A DNA stretch of 64,000 bases from Rugalucina vietnamica (Eukaryota > Mollusca > Bivalvia > Lucinida > Lucinidae): positions 47,443,071 to 47,507,070 of the forward strand of contig OZ024880.1 in the NCBI GenBank assembly GCA_964017185.1, in the 5' to 3' direction. A program made the translations under genes and the position numbers. The notes below the pieces were generated by a model, which made no database searches, was not told the DNA's origin, and was given only the letters and a program-made list of their open reading frames with translations. This document shows positions 22,650-34,045 of the stretch, in pieces; position 1 is the stretch's first letter, and the number at the start of each line of letters is the position of its first letter.

Positions 22650-24345
22650 AGCTCACCTGAGCCGAAGGCTCACAAGGTGAGCTTTTAGGATGGCCATGTT
22701 CCGGCGTCCGTCCATCCGTCGTCGTCCGTCGTCCTTCTACAATTTCAAAGATCTGAAACCACTAGGCGAATCAAACTTAATTTGAAGCATTCTAAGGAAG
22801 AGGGAACGAAAGTTTATATAAATGATCAAGGTCACATGACCAAGATGGCCGCCATGCCCATATATGTTAAAAACCATAAAAATCGTCTTCTCTGGAACAG
22901 GTAGACCGATTTCAACGAAACTTGGTATGTAGCATTGGGGACTCAAAGCCAGTATAATTTATATAAATCATGACCTTGGGTTGACCTTGACCTATTTTAC
23001 GACAAGGTCAATTTTGGTTACATAGGCTTTTCAATGGAAAAAGTGAAAACATTGAATTTTTCAGAAAGCTTTGTAGCCCGTGACCTGAAATGTGGTAGAG
23101 ACAGATAACATGTTTAGCTTATAAAATGATGTGAGTATTAAAGGTCAAGGTCATTTCTTGGCATTGGCCAAAGGTCATCTACAAATTAAATGTTAAGCTT
23201 AATTTTTCAGTAACCTCTTTATCAATCAAAGCCATATTTTATATGTAGTATCCTTAGAATGGACAATTGAAAATTAATATTAATGGTCAAGGTCACATGA
23301 CCAAGACGGCCGCCATGAATATAAATAGCAAAAACCTTAAACAGTCTTCTTCTCCAGAATCAGAGGACCTATTATATTGAAACTTGGCATAAAGCATCTG
23401 GGGGAGGAGGTCTACAAAGTTAATATAAATCATGACCCTGGAATGACCTCGGTCTATTAAACGGCAAGGTCAATATAGGTCGCCCATGCATTTGAATGGG
23501 ATGATTGTCAAAATGTCATTTGGCGGGAAAAAACCTCATGGAAATGGGCAAATGGACTGAAAATTTATGATTTTGAAAAAAAAGGACCCCAGGGGCAAGT
23601 CTGCCCCCATCCCGGGACATTATATATGTAAATTACCATAATATTCAACGATCTTTTTCTCTGAAACCGCTTGGCCAGTCAAAGCCAAACGTCTTGTTGA
23701 GTATTCTTAAGAAGGGAGAATGAAAGTTTATATAAATGGTCAAGGTCACATGACTTAAATGGCCACCATGGCCATAAATAGCAAAAAAATAACTTTAAAA
23801 CTCTTCTTCTCCAGAACCAGAAGGCCTTTGACTTTGAAACATAGCATGACGCATTAGGGAGAGAAGCTCTTCAACGTTGTTATAAATCATGACCTTGGGA
23901 TAACCTTGACTTATTTTATGGCAAGGCCAACATAGGTTGTCCATGCATTTGTATGGGAAAAGTAAGTAAAATGTAAATAAATGGGTGAAACTTGCTGGGA
24001 ATATGCAAATGGACAGAAGATTTATGTTGATGGAAAAACTGTCCTCAGGGGCATAATATTCATAGATCTTCTTCTCTGAAACCACTTGCCAATCAAAGCC
24101 AAACTGTATGTGCAGCATCGCTAGGAAAGGCGAGTGAAAGCTAATATAAATGGTCCAGGTCATATAACCAAGATGGCCGCCATGGCTATAAATAGTAGAC
24201 CATTATAAATATTCTTCTTCGGAACCAGAAGGCCTTTGATTTTGAAACTTGGCCTGAAGCATCAATGAATACTGCTCTTCAAAGTTTTTTAAAAATCATG
24301 ACCCTGGCCTTGACCTATTTTACGGCAAGGTCAGCTTAGGTTGCA
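22650..24345. repeat. GCTCACCTGAGCC element with four tandem TCAAGGTCA-bearing units
   Basis: It opens with TAGCTCACCTGAGCCGAAGG and a run of CGTCCGTC words. Four diverged units of about 430 bp follow (starting near 22740, 23215, 23640, 24060). Each carries CAAGGTCACATGACCAAGATGGCCGCCAT-type sequence (or a mutated form), a TTCTTCTC.GGAACCAGA block and CATGACC(T/C)TGG.TGACCT..ACCTATT. Related heads occur at 38903 and 45827. No frame is conserved among units, so it is a noncoding repeat. Confidence 0.8.
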
Positions 24346-24825
24346 TATCCCAGTTCTCAGGTAAGCGTTTACAGGACCATTGTTCCTCTTGGTAGCTTCA
24401 TCTACCATCAGAGAGTGTCTTATGACATGAGATTTGATAGCAGTAAGACACGACGTAAATAATTCAGAAAGTTCAGTAGTAGTACAAAAGCTAGAATTGG
24501 CAATACATCTAGCTTTATACGATCTTTATAGAAGCTTATATAACAAATTCATTTTGTCAAACCGGGTTAAACCGTGGAGTTAAACACGGACAGTGAGAAC
24601 AGAGAACATCGCTTAGGGCATTTTTCGCTGCCATGTGAAGCATGTGGGCATTTCATGTTTACCATAATAAATCACATCATTGAAAGCATACCCATTAGAC
24701 GCAGCCCGATCAACAAGTGCATTTAAATGTCAAAGGTAAACCGGCAGGGTGAACACAAAATCAGACTATATTGTGAAAATGCTGTGAACCACTGCAAACG
24801 CTGATAATGGGTTTAGGATCCTGTA
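24346..24825. other. Intron sequence without recognised features
   Basis: No coding, RNA or repeat signal that I can support. Confidence 0.35.
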
Positions 24826-25095
24826 AAACTAGTTTGAGCCCGCCAGTCAAATATTTTATATAACTGATCGTTCCCAGGCGATATTTATGTGGTGGTTCTA
24901 ATTTTTGTTATGTTTTGGTGTTGACGTTTTGTGTTGTTTGTACCTTATGTTAAGTTTGGGTCGCTGAGTGGCCGCCTATTGGAAACAAAGCTTCTCACTC
25001 GGCTTACGATATGTATTCTTAGTATAAGTATCTGATTGTTGATATAGTTGGAGGGGAAATTTCTGTCTCTGACCATTGCTTATTTTACCTTTATG
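24826..25095 (+). mobile_element. Old 3'-end copy of the RT-family retroelement
   Basis: It is diverged but collinear: TTTGAGCCCGCCAGT, ACTGATCGTTCCCAGGCG, GTGGTGGTTCTAATTTT, GAGTGGCCGCCTATTGG, TCACTCGGCTTACGATATG, ending near GACCATTGCTTATTTTACC. More mutated than the copies at 41109 or 60976, hence older. A TTTA/TATT microsatellite (25100-25180) follows it. Confidence 0.75.
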
Positions 25096-25424
25096 CAACA
25101 GTATCTATTTATCTATTTATTTATATATATATTTATTTATTTATTTTTCATTTATTTATTCATTTCATCTTATTTTATTTATTAAAGAAATAGTGCACAC
25201 TGGCGACTATAAGACGTCATGTAACCAGTGTTGGCTTGCAGCTGAAATTAATTTCTCATACCATTTCACATGGGAAAAACAAATTTCAACACGCCATGTA
25301 CGTACCTAAAAACAAACCCATTTCATTCTTTATTATTATGCAAACAATGATTCTGAAAGCTTCGATTACGTTGCGTTTTTAAAGCTTGATCAGACCTTTA
25401 CACTGTTTATTTTACGGGTTTCAG

Positions 25425-25751
25425 GGATGTACTAATGGCAATGCCGTTTTTGGAGATTCCCCTTTTGAAAATTATTCACCCCCGGACGTTGGTACTGAAA
25501 AAGATGACACATACTTCATAAACAGTTATATTCTGTGCCCCTTCTTCATGGACATTATAACGACGCGTGTAGGCACGTTGTACACACGTATGGCGACCGC
25601 AACAGTGGATGATGATTTGTCAAATGACAGTGAGGTTAGCAAGGTCGATGATATGGTTAAAACAACATATAACAGGATGCATTATGAGTCTGCAACGATG
25701 ATCAAAATCACTTGGGATGGTGTGGGCCGGTTTGGAGGAGCTTTTTCAGAG
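25425..25751 (+). CDS. Exon: NIDO domain core
   Basis: The acceptor is TTTACGGGTTTCAG and the donor GTAAAG; phase 0-0, 109 codons. CTNGNAVFGDSPFENYSPPD continues the NIDO strand N-G-x-(V/I)-x-F-G. Further on LCPFFMDIITTRVGTLYTRM replaces the usual (I)APFWxDxxxR segment, and ITWDGVGRFGGAFSE corresponds to the V-x-W-x-x-V-G-x-(F/Y) strand. There are two cysteines. The CPFFMDI form in place of APFWAD is unusual for the family but may be a lineage variant. Confidence 0.9.
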
Positions 25752-25903
25752 GTAAAGTCTACATTTTCTTACATTCATTTGCTTGCATTCAACCTTTACT
25801 TATTTTAATTTCTAATACACACGTTATTGCTTAAACAGAAGTGCCCTTTTAACATTGCTCCTTCTATGCCTTCTCCAGATATTCTTAGAAACTATGGATA
25901 TAA

Positions 25904-26328
25904 TGTGACGGGGTAGCCTCCATTGGAAATATGCAAATTTCAAACTCGAGACTTTGTGAATCGAGTTAGTGTTGGGTATATAGAGCAGTAAACCACCCTT
26001 GGTGGATGAGCATGCATTTCCACCGACGGGGTTTACTGTGGCTTGGCTCGGCTGTTCGTTACATTTGGTGGCAGCGGTGGGATGATGACAACTGCCAGAA
26101 CGGAGTTGCCTTACCCAAGTAGTTCCCAGGCCAAGACTCGTGACGAGTCTTCTCGGAGAGGGAAGTAATGTGACGGGGTAGCCTCCCTTGGAAATATGCA
26201 AATTTCAAACTCGAGACTTTGTGAATCGAGTTAGTGTTGGGTATATAGAGCAGTAAGCCACCCTTGGTGGATGAGCATGCTTTTCCACCGACGGGGTTTA
26301 CTGCGGCTTGGCTCGGCTGTGCGTTACA
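25904..26328 (+). mobile_element. Miniature LTR retroelement (TRIM) with Leu-tRNA primer site
   Basis: Two 160 bp direct repeats, 25904-26063 and 26169-26328, differ at about five positions. Each starts TGTGACGGGG and ends CGTTACA (TG..CA). The 105 bp between them begins with TGGTGGCAGCGGTGGGAT (26066-26083), which is complementary to the 3' end of a typical animal tRNA-Leu including CCA. It ends with the purine tract CGGAGAGGGAAG before the second repeat. There is no coding capacity. ATATAA on the left and ATATTA on the right may be a mutated target duplication. It lies 152 bp after the NIDO core exon. Confidence 0.9.
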
Positions 26329-27070
26329 ATATTATGCTCGTGGTTCGTCCAGAAAGACCGTGTAGTTGTGTTATATCTCTTATAATTTTCAAACAATATA
26401 CTAGAAAGTTGGTGTGTGTAGAAAAGATAAACAAGTGACCCGGGAAACTCAAAATGCAGGTTATCTTGACGATGTAATCATCGGTACCCGGAGCAGTCCG
26501 AAAAATACCAATTGTTAAACAAGGTCTTGGGGGAATATAAATAATTTCTGATTGTTTGCTTTACGTCAGAAACACGTGCAATCGCCATGTAATATTTCAA
26601 CGACATAACATTATTTCCTGACAATTTCAAATCAATTTGATGTTCCACAATAGAAGCTACACCTCTATTTCAAAAGTTGTAGGGGAAAACCATGGCGTCA
26701 AACTGTGTCGTTGCAGAAAAACTTTACATTTTCAAATAAACTGAATAAAATATGAGAAATGTTGTTCAGTGTTTATATACAAATGTCACTCATGTTCTAA
26801 GGAAGGAATATTAAAACAAACCAACTGATGACGATTGTAGAAGTTACCAACCGGCAATGGGACACATTTGCACGATTCTCGGTGTCTGAGTTTGGCATTT
26901 AAAATTGAAGCATATCAATAATACGTGAAGGTTGTCTGCAAATTTGCAATTGACTATGCAAGTCAGTACAGAGGTCAAAGTTCGAGGAGTGCAAAATTGT
27001 TTAATTTCGTAATATTTTATTCAAATTATGATCGAATGAATATTATAATGGCTGAATGGGGTAATTTTAG
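26329..27070. other. Intron sequence without recognised features
   Basis: No repeat, exon or RNA is identified. Confidence 0.35.
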
Positions 27071-27072
27071 TT

Positions 27073-27247
27073 AAGAAATAGATCAGCTCTAGCAGTGAAT
27101 TGTTGAGTAATAATTCACTGTTTGGAGGTCAGTTGTAAAGAAGATCAAATCACGAGCGCGTAGCGCGAGTGATTTATCTTTTTACAACTGACCGACAAAC
27201 AGTGAATTATTACTCAACAATTCACGCACTTGAGCTGATCTATTTCG
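27073..27247. repeat. Near-perfect 170 bp hairpin (MITE-like)
   Basis: AATAGATCAGCTC, GTGAATTGTTGAGTAATAAT, TTCACTGTTT and GGTCAGTTGTAAA on the left are mirrored in complement on the right (TTTACAACTGACC, AAACAGTGAA, then the complement of the 20-mer, then GAGCTGATCTATT). The tip is AATCACGAGCGCGTAGCGCGAGTGATT, itself a small hairpin. Confidence 0.9.
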
Positions 27248-27249
27248 AT

Positions 27250-28344
27250 TCTAACACACAATAAACGGAATAAATGTTGCTGAAACCGTCAATATCGTTC
27301 AGCTTTCCGCCATTGCATTGCAGATATCCCGCCAAATATTTGACTGTAATGCTGGTATTTACACACACTTATCGCGTTTGTTGTGCGCTAAAACGACGTT
27401 TCACCGTCTAACGCTGCTTTGTGGGATAGCTGACGTCACAAATGCCGCAAAGTAACGTCACGCTTATTCGCCCAGTGAAATTGTTGCACAATATAACACG
27501 TTTTTTTACCATTGGCTATATAGGCGAGGTGTGTTAGAATGTGTCTTTAGTGTGTCTTTGTCCAGAATACATATTGAATAATAATTTAGTTGCTGTATGA
27601 CTACAAATAAGTGAAAATCAAGTGATTAATGGTAATGAAAGTACTAAATGTACTGAAAGTGTATGCGACTTGATCTAACTTTGTCAAAACATTAAAGGGC
27701 TAGATAAGTCATTTATATAGTCAATATTATTCTGCTTTCTCAACTACTCAGTAGTTAAGCTAGGCCAGTCTTCAAATTTGAGAATGATAATTCAGGTCAG
27801 GACAGAGGTGAATGAGTGCAAAAAGTACTAAATTTCTCAAATTGTTCTTAACTAGAGGTTTTTGCTCTGAAAACAGTTCAAATGCATTTTGTTGTACAAC
27901 ATAAATAAAAGAGAACAAGAGTTCAGTACCACATTTTGAAAATTTTCATATAATTATGTACATGTTTGTGGAATTAAATCCATGCAATAGTTTTATAAGA
28001 TTTTTTTGAAATTTCAAACTGTCTGTTTTATGAGGGTCCGGATTGAGTATAATGATTAATGAATAGTAGCCAAAAGATTTTAATGAGAGTGAATAAAGAG
28101 CAAAAAAAAAACAAAAAAAGATAGTGATTAGTGAATCATGGTGTCCTAAAATATAATGAATAAATGCCATTTTTAATGAATAGCAGAATAATATAATGCA
28201 AAGTGAATAACACGATTTTAAAGAATAATAAACATAATAAATTTTTGGAATGGTCTTAAATGGCCTCCCTTGCATTCCAGATTTTCGTTTTTTTCTTGGG
28301 TCCAATAATCTCAAATGATGTAAATTACGAATAATTATTGAATG
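27250..28344. other. Intron sequence without recognised features
   Basis: It is AT-rich with many short A/T runs. I see no supported feature. Confidence 0.35.
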
Positions 28345-28712
28345 TTTGAAATGACAATAAAGTAAGAATAGAGGGACCAGGAATCGATGCAATTTAATTT
28401 AAAGTCCCAACATAGACAGCGAGTTGGAAAGAAAATACATAAAAAACAACAAAACATTTTCCGACAATACATTTGAAGAGCAGAATAACTAGCTCTTTTC
28501 CAACAAGGTAGCCATCCGGCTAGTTTTCAACAGGAACGAAAGGGAACGAGTACGACAGAAAGGTAGGCACAATAAACAGAAGTATAATGAAGATAAACCA
28601 CTTTTCCTGGGATACCGATTATCGTTCCAACAGGGGACAAGTATGATGAAAACAAATCACTCTATCTGGGACACAGCTTAACGTTTTTACCGGGCACAAC
28701 GCCGAAAACCAC
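28345..28712 (-). repeat. Repeat family ending in CCTCTATTCTTAC, copy 1
   Basis: GTAAGAATAGAGGGACCAGG, ATCGATGCAATTTAA, ACATTTTCCGACA, GAAGAGCAGAATAACTAGCTC, AACAAGGTAGCCATCCGGC and AACGAGTACGACAGA also occur, inverted, at 33375-33745 and, more diverged, at 44985-45275. All three share the GTAAGAATAGAGG terminus and differ at the other end, as expected of 5'-truncated retroposons. Confidence 0.75.
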
Positions 28713-29685
28713 TCTTGTCTCTTGTCTGCAGGAAGCCTTGAGCATATTAAGGCTCGCAACATTGGCTAATTGAAAATGAAATAAGTCATATGAAGGCAGT
28801 GAAAATTAATTAAAGCAATATGAGTTGTATCTATTAATTCACTGCTTCGTTTGGCAATGTATTTAAGTGTTTTTCTGTCTTTGTGCGAGACACATAATCC
28901 CAGATTTTCCTGAGAACTAAAGCAGCATGTTTTTATACTATTTTTTTTTTTATTTTGTTATGCTTTTCTGACCTTTTAATTTTGCCTTACTCAGTGCTTA
29001 GTACTGCAGTAAATGTATTGCGAAACCAGTATTTAGGGTATTCAGAATGCTTCCCTGACCTTTTCAGTGTGTTAAAATTAATATTTTCTTCTCGATCGCT
29101 TCACTAGCTCTATACTTCATACTTCAGACAACAATTAGAAAATGCACTAAACAATCAGGCACAAGCACATATACTTGAATCAAGGGACATCATTTATCTT
29201 TCTACAGTAATTTGTGTGGGTGAACATCATGTTTGGTTTTTCATCCCTCTTTCAGTATTTGGTAAAATTATATAACTTCATAGTTTTTTCAATCGGACAC
29301 AAGCACTTAGAAGGTTATTGTGAATCTGTCTATGGGGCTATATCATATTCTACTCGCTCGCTTCGCTCGCTGTTTAAAACAAAAAACGTTTTTTTGCATT
29401 CAGGTACAAGCACAAATCCTTACAACTAGTATACTAAATAGCAAAATATTTCTTCATTTTTTTCTAGTTACATAAAATAAAATTTGGCATGCATGACTGA
29501 AATTAAACAGTATTCAGGATTCAGGGTAAAACTTATACATTTTTTCTGTATTGAAGGTAGAAGGTTATACCCCTCAGAAATGGAAAAAAAATTGTTATCT
29601 AGCAAATCAATTGCTCTGGAATATGTACTGTATTTCATAAAGTTCCTACGAGGCATTGTGGTCTAGCATAGTGTAAAACTTCGAC
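28713..29685. other. Intron sequence without recognised features
   Basis: Open frames at 29214-29429 and 29484-29666 show no domain and no splice context. I treat them as chance. Confidence 0.35.
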
Positions 29686-29687
29686 AA

Positions 29688-29820
29688 ACATTTTATAAAT
29701 TTTATCGCAGACACTATGAGTTGATTTACGAATTTAATGTTGGGCTACAGACCCTTTTACGCGAGGGCCTTTCGGAACCAGAATTTTATGGTGACTTTGT
29801 GTACAAATTAAAGAAACTTA
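29688..29820 (+). pseudogene. RT-family fragment (C-terminal region)
   Basis: The frame FYKFYRRHYELIYEFNVGLQ followed by TLLREGLSEPEFYGDFVYKL KK is uninterrupted and matches the downstream part of the RT encoded at 16200-16300 (minus) and 63771-64000 (minus). There is no 3' noncoding region; the ATGGCCCATT repeat follows at once. Confidence 0.75.
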
Positions 29821-29837
29821 TATGAAGGAATGAAGCA

Positions 29838-29965
29838 GTATGGCCCATTAATTTTCTCATTAATATGCTCACTGTTTTTAAAGGATTACTGCAGCTGGCG
29901 TTGTGCCGTTTTGCGGCCCTGAAAGTCTCCACGTCATCATCCATAGTGCAGATTATGGGTGATTT
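29838..29965 (+). repeat. Copy of the ATGGCCCATT / CTCATTAATATGCTCACTG repeat
   Basis: GTATGGCCCATTAATTTTCTCATTAATATGCTCACTG, the CTGCAGCTGGCGTTGTGCCG block and CATCCATAGTGCAGATTA match 31480-31625. It contains an uninterrupted CATTAATATG at 29859, the site occupied by a transposon in the copy at 51557. Confidence 0.8.
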
Positions 29966-31250
29966 AAAAAAATGAAGTAAAAGTGTGACATTGACCCATT
30001 TTAGGTCAAAATTGAAATGTGCATTTATCTTTTTAATTTTTGTTCCTGGTTTTTCTATGGATATCAATATAAGAGAAATAAACATTAAAATCTTTGTGAC
30101 AACGGCCATTTTCGTGATTTTCTTGTTTCTGTGTTTTTTGTTGTCTATTTTCAAACCTGGTGATAGACCTTATAAGTAGTGTAACATTTGTAACATACAC
30201 TGTATGTTTCGTATTTGTTCTAAGTTTGATAGACCCTATATTGGGACTAGACTCTATGCCATTAATTTGATAAAATTCTCCAAAATATTTTTTCACACAT
30301 TTATGTGATAAATTTGACCCTAAATTGCTTTCTGCACTTATAAATGTTTCCATAACCACTCAAATGATCAATGTATTTAATGATGAACATTATCTTACAA
30401 GTGTGCAATGCTTCCTGTGATTGCCATATAAATTTATAAAAGTGAAAGTAATATGTATCGTTAGGAATTAGCGTTCAATTTTTTAGACTAGAAAATATGC
30501 GTTGCACTTGTGACATCACTTTTTTAATCATTAGAAACCAATATGCATAACTGTATGCAAAGGGTTGTTTTTTGTTGGTTTCTTTCTGACCTGCTAGACT
30601 AAATATAAAGCAAAATAACAAGTCACACATGATATGCTTATATGGTCACTCAAGAAATACAAAACATTGCACTTGTGACAAAATTGGTTAACTGATTAGA
30701 TCAGCTATTTTTCAAAACATAAGAAAGGGTTTTTAATGAAGAACTTCTGATAATCAATCCAGATACATCAAACTTGATCAGTAAGAGCATACAATAGATG
30801 TAGGGCTTACAATGATTGAACACTGGCTTTCACAAGTTTAAGCTAAGCCATTTTTACTGTTGTTTATTTTTAGGGATATGGTTATTATTTATACGTGCTG
30901 AAGAGGCAACAAAGGCGAAATACATGCATGTTTCATTGGCAACTCTCAAGAACCTAATTGTTTGTAACTTTTTAGAGATTTTGTTTTGTTAGGTAAACAG
31001 ATAATTGTTTTCTGGGTATTTGAAAATTACTTAATATTCAAAATGTCACGCTAAAACGTTGCACTTGTGACATTTTTAGGTATATATTGTTGTATAAATC
31101 TGGTGTAGATCCATCTTTTTTATGAAATTTTGCATGGAGTTTGACACCTTCACAACACACATTTTAGGTATAAATGAGACCTTATATGTTTAAAGCTTAT
31201 CAGTGCAGCTTTAATATTGAGAAAAACTTCATTTTTTTAAAACCACCCTT
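29966..31250. other. AT-rich intron sequence
   Basis: The phrase (G)TTGCACTTGTGACA recurs at about 30502, 30668 and 31059 with loosely similar surroundings, suggesting an old tandem repeat of irregular period. The two opposing frames at 29786-30359 are not supported as genes. Confidence 0.45.
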
Positions 31251-31254
31251 ATAT

Positions 31255-31742
31255 ATTCCTTTTGGTCCTTTGAGATCAGTACGGGTATTCTGAGAAATCA
31301 AAAATTTATCATCGAGTTAGATTCATTTTCTAACAATAGTTTGATATATTTGGTCCATTTAGATCATACTAGTCTTTGTAGTGACTACCATCTTGAAAGT
31401 TTCACAAACTCACGGTAATTCTCATCAGCTCCATGTTGCCAAATCTAAAGGGTCACTGAAAACTTAAGTAGCTGGAACCGCGATATGGCCCATTATTTTT
31501 CTCATTAATATGCTCACTGTTCTTAAAGGACTCAGTTTTATTTTTATATGGTTTTACTGCAGCTGGTGTTGTGCCGTGAGGCGGCCCTAAAACCTCTCCC
31601 CGTACTTCATCCATAGTGCAGATTATATTTTACTTTTGGTATTTTGAGATCCGCAAGGGTATTCTGAGATATCAGAAATTTATCATCGGGTTAGATTCAT
31701 TTTCTGACCAAAGTTTAATGTATTTGGTCCATTTAGATTATA
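31255..31742 (+). repeat. One and a third tandem copies of the ATGGCCCATT repeat
   Basis: TTTGAGATC.G.A(C/A)GGGTATTCTGAGA, GTTAGATTCATTTTCT and TATTTGGTCCATTTAGAT occur at 31268-31370 and again at 31645-31740. The first copy continues through CGCGATATGGCCCATT, TTCTCATTAATATGCTCACTG and AGCTGGTGTTGTGCCG. The second is cut by a mariner-like end at 31743. Confidence 0.8.
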
Positions 31743-32866
31743 CGAGGGTTGTCCCAAAAGTTCCATTACACTCACTGTTTTGCCACAATAAAAGCACGTC
31801 AGAGCTAGCAACACTTACCAAGTACTATATCTAAGGGCTTTGGGTGCCAATTTTCGTACTGCTACGCGCATTTTTTTAAAATGCAACGGAGGTTTGAACC
31901 TTTGTTCCCCTTCTGTATCGGAGCAGGTCTAATGACGTTGTCGTTAATTCTGCTTTTTTTCTTAATACTTTGCCATTTGGATAAATACAATACAAACAAA
32001 AAAATCAATTTCAAAGTTAGATTTATATCAGCTAAACGGTACTTTTGCATATTTTTGGAAATATGAGTAAAATGTTTATAAGCAATTTATCAAAATAATG
32101 CTATAAAGATTAGCCATGCAAATTAAGATTAATTAATCAAATGCTATCCGTGTAAACAACTGCCCATGTTTCATTTGGTCAAGCCATATTACTGGTAGCT
32201 AATATATCGTTTTAAAAGTAGGTGTTGTGTTATAGTATTGAAGTCACCAACTTATATCAACCTGAACATTTGCTTGGTTTCCATTAAAGAACATATTTTA
32301 AATGTTTAAAAATATCGCCCCTGTATTTTTGCTCCGCATGTTTTTGCCGACGTCATAATTTTGTCGTTGAAGTTTTATAGGTAAGCTATTTTATTTGTCA
32401 CCAAAAGTATCAAATCGTTCTTAAATATCATAACATTATCAATAAATGATGCCCATAGAATAGTACGAAGGGCGTTCAAAAAGTTCGCGGAAAAGTGCCA
32501 CTATATTCTTATTTTGTAAATCAGCTGAATTAAACTATAACAGTTACATAGACAAACATAATTTTGAATCCCCCACGTAGTTAGGCTGGTATGTTTTTCT
32601 AAATGATCTCATTATGCCTATGTTGATTTAGCAGATTGCGAAAAATAAAAAATTACGAAAACATTTTTCATAATTTGACTTGCTCCGGTCTTGCCTTCTT
32701 ATGGTAACCAAGGTAAAGGAGCAGTGAGGTCATCGAAGCGAGTATCATTTTTACAGTTAAATTAGTTATAATATGGCCAATAATTCTGCATGAGTAACTG
32801 TTGCTGGTTCCAGCTATGCGATCAGAATAAAATGTATGTGTAACGGTACTTTTTGGACAAGCCACG
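31743..32866. mobile_element. Mariner-like nonautonomous element
   Basis: The left end TA-CGAGGGTTGTCCCAAAAGT and right end ACTTTTTGGACAAGCCACG-TA are imperfect inverted repeats (about 24 of 30 positions) flanked by TA. A second mariner-type end (TACGAAGGGCGTTC followed by AAAAAGTTCGCGG) lies inside at 32464. No transposase is recognisable; the internal frames are short. Confidence 0.6.
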
Positions 32867-33374
32867 TACTTGTCTTTGTAACGTCTTTGTAGCGGTTCTG
32901 TTGATATTTATATTCATGTTGCGTGTTTTGTCCGTTTGTCTTTCTGTTGTGCTCGTCGGTGTTTTTTTGTACGTAATATGGTCGAATTGCTACCTTTTTT
33001 GTCGGGCTCTTGTTTAGTTTCGTGAATGGTCATCTTGATGAAGCAGTGGTAATGCTCTACTTCCCGCCTAGTATCGTTGGGTCGAGAGGATTTTGGCTTT
33101 ATTTGCAGCAACATTCGTAATACATGTGTTAGCCAGTAATGATCTTGGTTTATTTTTTATTCTGATCCGCTTTTGGTAGTCGCTGTGCATTTTCGCTATA
33201 CTGATAGATATGGTGATTTCGCTGTCCTAGTTTTTGTTAATGATAATGATAATCGCTGTATTTCCGATATATTTAGTTTGCATTTTGGATTGGTTTTATC
33301 AAAAGTTTTTGTTGCATGTGTTCGCCAGTTGAACACTATTTTTGTTTTATTTTTTTTTCTTAACGATTTCGAAA
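32867..33374. other. Intron sequence, possibly 5' part of the following repeat
   Basis: It is T-rich on this strand and directly continuous with the repeat copy at 33375. It may be an extended member of that family, but I have no second copy to compare. Confidence 0.3.
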
Positions 33375-33745
33375 TTGTCCCCAGGAGTAGTGGTTTTCGG
33401 CGTTGTGCCCGCTAAAACGTAAATTTGTGTCCCAAATAGAGTGATTTGTTTTCATCATACTTGTCCCCTGTTGGAACGATAATCGGTGTCCCAGGAAAAG
33501 TGTTTTATCTTCATTAAACTAATGTTTATTGTGCCTACCTCTCTGTCGTACTCGTTCCCTTTCGTTCCAGTTGAAACCTAGCCGGATGGCTACCTTGTTG
33601 GGAAAGAGCTAGTCACTCTGCTCTTCGAGTGTGCTGTCGGAAAATGTTTTGTTGTGTTTTATGTACTTTCCCCACCCGCTGTCTATGTTGGAACTTTAAA
33701 TTTAATTGCATCGATTCCTTGTCCCTCTATTCTTACTTTATATAA
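33375..33745 (+). repeat. Repeat family ending in CCTCTATTCTTAC, copy 2
   Basis: It is the inverted counterpart of 28345-28712: GTGGTTTTCGGCGTTGTGCCC, CATACTTGTCCCCTGTTGGAACG, GTCGTACTCGTTCCCTTTCG, GCCGGATGGCTACCTTGTTGG and ATTGCATCGATTCCTTGTCC. It ends about 120 bases before the next exon. Confidence 0.75.
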
Positions 33746-33867
33746 CTTTGCATTATTATTCCATATATGACATTTGCGTCGCTACCCAATCATTGTATTA
33801 GTTGTTCGACGTGACGTACCAAGCCGTATCAAGCAAACATTTCAGTGTCTGTCTTTGCATCTTTCAG

Positions 33868-34045
33868 ACTTCAACGTTTCAAATGATCATATCCAGCGAT
33901 GGCAGAGATACATTTGTCATGTATTTCTATGGCGTGAATCAGATGAAGTTCCGGTTCGGTAAACCTTTTATTGGCTGGGTTGCCAACAGTGTTTTCCACC
34001 GTAAACTGACCACTAGAAGACCTGATCAATACCTGATCCAGAATG
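33868..34045 (+). CDS. Exon: end of NIDO domain
   Basis: The acceptor is TTGCATCTTTCAG and the donor GTGAGT; phase 0 in, phase 1 out. The translation TSTFQMIISSDGRDTFVMYF followed by YGVNQMKFRFGKPFIGWVAN carries the NIDO strand N-T-F-Q-x-(V/I)-(L/I)-x-(T/S)-D-G with a following aromatic strand. The remaining residues (VFHRKLTTRRPDQYLIQNG) link to the AMOP exon. Confidence 0.9.

Noticed and set aside
25904-26328. Simple tandem duplication
   Set aside because: TG..CA ends, an 18-base tRNA-Leu match right after the first repeat and a purine tract before the second are better explained by a miniature LTR element.
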